Of a stretch of DNA of 64,000 nt, positions 62,861-64,000 are shown piece after piece; positions within the stretch are counted from its first letter, which is position 1, and every line of letters begins with the position of its first letter. Position numbers and translations under genes: made by a program. The notes under the pieces are model-generated. The model had not been told where the DNA came from. It was given only the letters and a program-made list of their open reading frames with translations, and searched no databases. Location of the stretch: the NCBI GenBank assembly GCA_958418185.1, contig CATZEP010000001.1, positions 1 to 64,000 on the forward strand, in the 5' to 3' direction. The DNA is from an uncultured Collinsella sp. (GTDB taxonomy: Bacteria > Actinomycetota > Coriobacteriia > Coriobacteriales > Coriobacteriaceae).

Positions 62861-64000
62861 TTACGCCACGGTCACGGCAACCTGGGCGTAGCGGCTGCAG
62901 GGGCGCTCGGCGCGTGTCTGCACGGTAAGGGTGAGCACAAAGCGGTCGCCGGGCTGCGCGTCGGCGGGCACGATGAAAGTGGTACTCACCGTGCATTCCT
63001 GCCACAGCGAAAGATCCTGCGCGCCTGCATAGCTCGACGGGTTCATGGCGACATTCCAATGTGCATCGAAGCCCTTGTCGTCGGGGTCGACGATGGTTGC
63101 CGCAAGGGCGACGCGCTCGCCGGCTGTGGCGCTGCGGTCGGCCGTGACCTCGACAACATGTGCCGGATGCGAGCAAGCTGCCGGATCGTGGGCGCACCAT
63201 TGCGCGCGGGCGGCAAAGTCTTCCTGATAGGCGCGCAGATAGGGATTGGGGTTGTCGCCTGCGGGCGTGCCGATGGCGGCAAAACCGGCGGGTGCGTCCG
63301 CATCGGGATGCCCATCAAGAAACATGCGGCCGAGCAGCGTGTCGAAGCCGCGGTCATCGATACCGCGCAGGCCAAACGGCAGCAGCGGAATATAGGTCAT
63401 GCTGTCGCCTTCGGCCATAAAGTCGCCGCGCTCAAACTGCATCGCGGGCATGCCTTCTAGACCCCAATCCAGACGGGCATGCTTGCCAAACTGAAAGCGC
63501 TCGGGCTCGTTTTCGTAGACCTTGCCATCGCCATAGAGCATATAGCGCGCCATAAGGGGGCCGTTTTCCTGCGTGAGGTTTTGCTCGGGCCAAGGAGCCT
63601 TAAACAGTGGCAGCGAATCGGGCTGCGCCATCTTGGCGTCGACATAGCCGCCATACATATAGGGCACACGCCAAAAGATGAGCTCGGGAAAGAGCTCGCG
63701 TCCATGGTCGAGCCATGAGTTGTCCTGCCCTATGCCATCGGCAACGCCCATCACGCGCACCTTCCGATAGACCCGCTGCTGCACGGCGGGCCATTCGGGC
63801 ATGGCGCGATAACGCTCGGCAATACTCATGAGGGCGCGAACAATGGTGTTCATGCCACCCCAGCTGAGCAGCCATAATGTACGCGGGTCATCATCCAAAA
63901 TTGCCTGCGCAATTACGCGAGACCCCTCAGTTTCCTCGGCCACATCACCCTCAAAGGCAACATTTCCCACAAAGGTGCGCTCGATCATCTGGGCAGGCGT
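62861..64000 (-). CDS. DUF1593 (nucleoside-hydrolase-like) protein, N-terminus outside window
   Basis: At least 375 residues; the frame stays open to the right edge, so the start and any signal peptide are missing. DUF1593 features: RTLWLLSWGGMNTIVRALMS, a KVRVMGVADGIGQDNSWLD segment, and NLTQENGPLMARYMLYGDG. The C-terminal ~90 residues (HVVEVTADRSATAGERVALAATIVDPDDKG) form an Ig-like or cadherin-like beta domain rich in Asp, common in secreted members. The family is thought to hydrolyse glycosidic bonds on plant or nucleoside substrates, but activity is poorly known. Missing is the N-terminal Asp-rich metal site, presumed to lie upstream. Confidence 0.85.
   Translation of the reverse strand, partial: TPAQMIERTFVGNVAFEGDVAEETEGSRVIAQAILDDDPRTLWLLSWGGMNTIVRALMSIAERYRAMPEWPAVQQRVYRKVRVMGVADGIGQDNSWLDHGRELFPELIFWRVPYMYGGYVDAKMAQPDSLPLFKAPWPEQNLTQENGPLMARYMLYGDGKVYENEPERFQFGKHARLDWGLEGMPAMQFERGDFMAEGDSMTYIPLLPFGLRGIDDRGFDTLLGRMFLDGHPDADAPAGFAAIGTPAGDNPNPYLRAYQEDFAARAQWCAHDPAACSHPAHVVEVTADRSATAGERVALAATIVDPDDKGFDAHWNVAMNPSSYAGAQDLSLWQECTVSTTFIVPADAQPGDRFVLTLTVQTRAERPCSRYAQVAVTVA

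Overview
The window is high-GC, densely coded bacterial DNA. The genus call rests on an Ech-type hydrogenase operon, an Eggerthella-like NRAMP-related magnesium transporter, PTS/GH1 beta-glucoside genes and many small intergenic palindromes. Together these suggest a gut Coriobacteriia, most likely Collinsella. No rRNA, tRNA, CRISPR array, prophage or complete insertion sequence was found.

Layout. 1-4.2 kb: 3' part of a large GLUG-repeat surface protein, then an orphan double helix-turn-helix protein. 5.2-11.0 kb: a five-gene energy-converting [NiFe]-hydrogenase operon in which the EchA-like and EchB-like membrane subunits are one 960-residue polypeptide. 11.0-11.5 kb: two related long inverted-repeat elements. 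11.5-20.3 kb: a NarL/LuxR-type two-component system divergent from an ABC-2 exporter, then a MacB/FtsX-type exporter. 20.4-28.8 kb: a DUF362 ferredoxin-like protein, an alpha/beta hydrolase, hemolysin III and CorC-type membrane proteins, an orphan cyanophycin-synthetase-like N-terminal domain, YtxH and PRC-barrel proteins, and a polysaccharide-deacetylase-like protein lacking most catalytic residues.

29.0-32.4 kb is a two-gene cation-transport operon. An MgtE-like regulator without the usual transporter signature precedes an NRAMP-related Mg2+ transporter, and the operon has a structured leader that looks like a riboswitch. 32.4-37.3 kb: a long inverted repeat, an OatA-like O-acetyltransferase, and a ribokinase/nucleoside-hydrolase pair. 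37.3-41.4 kb: a LicT antiterminator with two RAT-like sites, a PTS EIIBC and a 6-phospho-beta-glucosidase. 41.5-47.8 kb: a LacI regulator and a sugar isomerase/split transketolase/FGGY kinase operon with no transporter. Then come luxS, a DUF4867 gene and an AAA ATPase bracketed by a ~250-bp direct repeat, followed by a second GH1 enzyme.

52.5-56.5 kb: a membrane receptor-like protein, a histidine kinase and a LuxR-type regulator in overlapping order. 56.6-60.9 kb (minus strand): a zinc-ribbon/SPFH/lipoprotein module resembling the Bacillus ydjGHI neighbourhood. 61.3-62.7 kb: an AT-richer AAA+DUF4143 ATPase. The right edge cuts a DUF1593 protein.

The least expected material is the cation operon with its leader, the EchA-EchB fusion, the ATPase cassette between direct repeats, and several families of intergenic palindromes whose arms differ between copies but remain self-complementary within each copy. 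All assignments come from reading motifs by eye; no database search was run.
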